Shown here: positions 62,982 through 64,000 of the stretch, in pieces | Numbering within the stretch: the first letter of the stretch is position 1 | Layout of the letters: each line of letters opens with the position of its first letter | The notes under the pieces: model-generated | The model's input: only the letters and a program-made list of their open reading frames with translations | Told to the model about the DNA's origin: nothing | Database searches by the model: none | Made by a program: the position numbers and the translations under genes | Assembly (NCBI GenBank): GCA_029251525.1 | Contig: JAQXDE010000064.1 | Coordinates: 1-64,000 of the forward strand | Reading direction: 5' to 3' | Source: Saprospiraceae bacterium | GTDB taxonomy: Bacteria; Bacteroidota; Bacteroidia; Chitinophagales; Saprospiraceae | DNA: 64,000 bases

Positions 62982-63929
62982 TTATCCTTTATGTCTTTCC
63001 CAATAATTTTGGTCTTCAATTTCATCTAATAGTTGGAGGTAATTGATGAATCGTAATTCACTAATTTCTCCTTTTTCAACAGCTTCTTTTACTGCACAAT
63101 GTGGTTCGTTTCGATGAGTGCAGTTACTAAATTTACAGCCATGCGATACTTTAAATATTTCTCTAAAATTATGAACGACATCCATTGGTTTTAGATGGTT
63201 AAATCCTAATGTTTTGATTCCAGGAGAATCAATAATTGCTCCACCAAAGTCTAATTGAAACATTTCAGCAAATGTCGTAGTATGTTGTCCTTTTCCAGAG
63301 TAATCTGATAATTCAAATGCTCGAAGATTTAATTGAGGTTGAATAGCGTTAACCAACGTTGATTTCCCAACACCAGATTGACCTGCAACTAAGGTGATTT
63401 TATCTTTTAAAACTTCCCTGAATTTTTCCTTACCAATATCTTCAGTTGCCGAAACTAAAACAACGGTGTAACCGATGTTTTCATAGATAGCTTTCATATA
63501 ATCGAACATCGCCATTTCATCTTCTTTATACAAATCAGCTTTGTTAAAAACAATGACTGTGGGAATATTGTAAGGTTCTGTCATTAATAGAAATCGATCT
63601 ATAAAACCTTGCTTCAATAACGGTTCAATAACAGTAACGATCACTATGGCTTGATCTACATTTGCTGCGAGTAAATGTAAAAAATGTTTTTTTCGGGGAG
63701 ATTGTCTAATAACATAATTTCGACGAGGTAAAATTTTTCTGATGATAGCTGTGCCTTCTACTTTACTTTCGATTTCGATTTGTACCTCATCACCAACTGC
63801 GACAGGATTAGTTACTTTCATTCCATCCAATCGAAATTTTCCCATGATACGACATTTCCATTCTTCCTCGTTTTTGAGCCTTACTTGATACCAACTTCCT
63901 GTTGATTTAATAACTATTCCTTTTTGCAA
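62982..63929 (-). CDS. rsgA: Ribosome small-subunit-dependent GTPase A, TTG start
   Basis: RsgA helps mature the 30S subunit and binds near the decoding site. The circularly permuted GTPase order is visible: an N-terminal OB part (KSTGSWYQVRL...), G4 FNKADLY, then G1 AGQSGVGKSTLVN, G3 IDSPGIKTLGF and the zinc-finger CKFSNCTHRNEPHCAVKEAVEKG. The frame is closed by TAA five codons before a TTG at 63929 and has no ATG before the OB domain, so TTG is the only sensible start (LQKGIVIKSTGSW). The length is 315 aa, normal. Confidence 0.95.
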   Translation of the reverse strand: MQKGIVIKSTGSWYQVRLKNEEEWKCRIMGKFRLDGMKVTNPVAVGDEVQIEIESKVEGTAIIRKILPRRNYVIRQSPRKKHFLHLLAANVDQAIVIVTVIEPLLKQGFIDRFLLMTEPYNIPTVIVFNKADLYKEDEMAMFDYMKAIYENIGYTVVLVSATEDIGKEKFREVLKDKITLVAGQSGVGKSTLVNAIQPQLNLRAFELSDYSGKGQHTTTFAEMFQLDFGGAIIDSPGIKTLGFNHLKPMDVVHNFREIFKVSHGCKFSNCTHRNEPHCAVKEAVEKGEISELRFINYLQLLDEIEDQNYWERHKG

Positions 63930-63958
63930 ATTTAATTTTTTTTATAATCTTAAAACCG

Positions 63959-64000
63959 CTACGATACATGGTTCAGTTCGTGAATTGCCGCTGCCATTTC
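63959..64000 (-). CDS. 3' end of an unidentified gene, cut by the window
   Basis: The last 42 bases read on the minus strand as EMAAAIHELNHVS followed by TAG. The composition (Ala- and Glu-rich helix) looks like a protein C-terminus, and it ends 30 bases before the rsgA start on the same strand, as for an operon. Too little is present to name it. Confidence 0.45.
   Translation of the reverse strand, partial: EMAAAIHELNHVS

Overview
The window looks like chromosomal DNA of a Bacteroidota bacterium. The signs are strongly AT-rich sequence, a secreted CotH-like protein with a type IX secretion (T9SS) sorting tail, many proteins with Bacteroidota-style lipoprotein or Sec signals, promoter elements of the TAnnTTTG type, a DUF4175 coiled-coil membrane protein, and a fused thrA followed by thrB and thrC. 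A Saprospiria-like member is my guess from the gene families; it is not proven. I see no rRNA, tRNA, CRISPR array, prophage or intact insertion sequence.

Layout. 1-6.2 kb: mnmG (cut by the window edge), a conserved protein of unknown function, then a run of D-Ala-D-Ala carboxypeptidase lipoprotein, redoxin and arginyl-transferase-like protein. 6.3-14.2 kb: M1 aminopeptidase lipoprotein, dapD, a PAP2-like membrane protein, a CotH-like protein, alkaline phosphatase and a lipocalin-like protein. 14.7-21.6 kb: a complete trans-4-hydroxy-L-proline catabolic operon (epimerase, D-hydroxyproline dehydrogenase, deaminase, ketoglutarate semialdehyde dehydrogenase) with an extra ornithine-cyclodeaminase-family reductase and a divergent AraC regulator. 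21.6-30.5 kb: secreted proteins of unknown function, a MORN-type repeat protein with a 9-G tract, a bifunctional FTCD enzyme, a LysM protein, a truncated gene beside two transposon-end-like repeats, a fatty acid desaturase, and an array of 41-bp hairpin repeats.

30.7-43.2 kb: DUF4175 protein, RsbW-like ATPase, ybeY, the thrABC operon, an exact ParB-binding site (parS) at 40.02 kb, an alpha/beta hydrolase, heme A synthase, and a 754-bp gene-free stretch with a perfect DnaA box. Genes left of this zone are mostly on the minus strand and genes right of it mostly on the plus strand, and hand-counted GC skew changes across it. I therefore propose it as the replication origin and centromere-like region. 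43.2-50.9 kb: HMCES/YedK-type protein, a DUF2071-dtd-AlgI-AlgJ-like cluster that probably O-acetylates an exopolysaccharide, a MazG-like enzyme and the T9SS CotH protein. 51.2-64 kb: housekeeping genes (aspS, trmB, purF, methionine-type aminotransferase, pterin carbinolamine dehydratase, M42 peptidase, flippase, rsgA) plus a small membrane ORF beside rsgA.

The hydroxyproline operon is the clearest metabolic unit. The parS/DnaA-box zone and the 41-bp hairpin array are the least ordinary DNA features.
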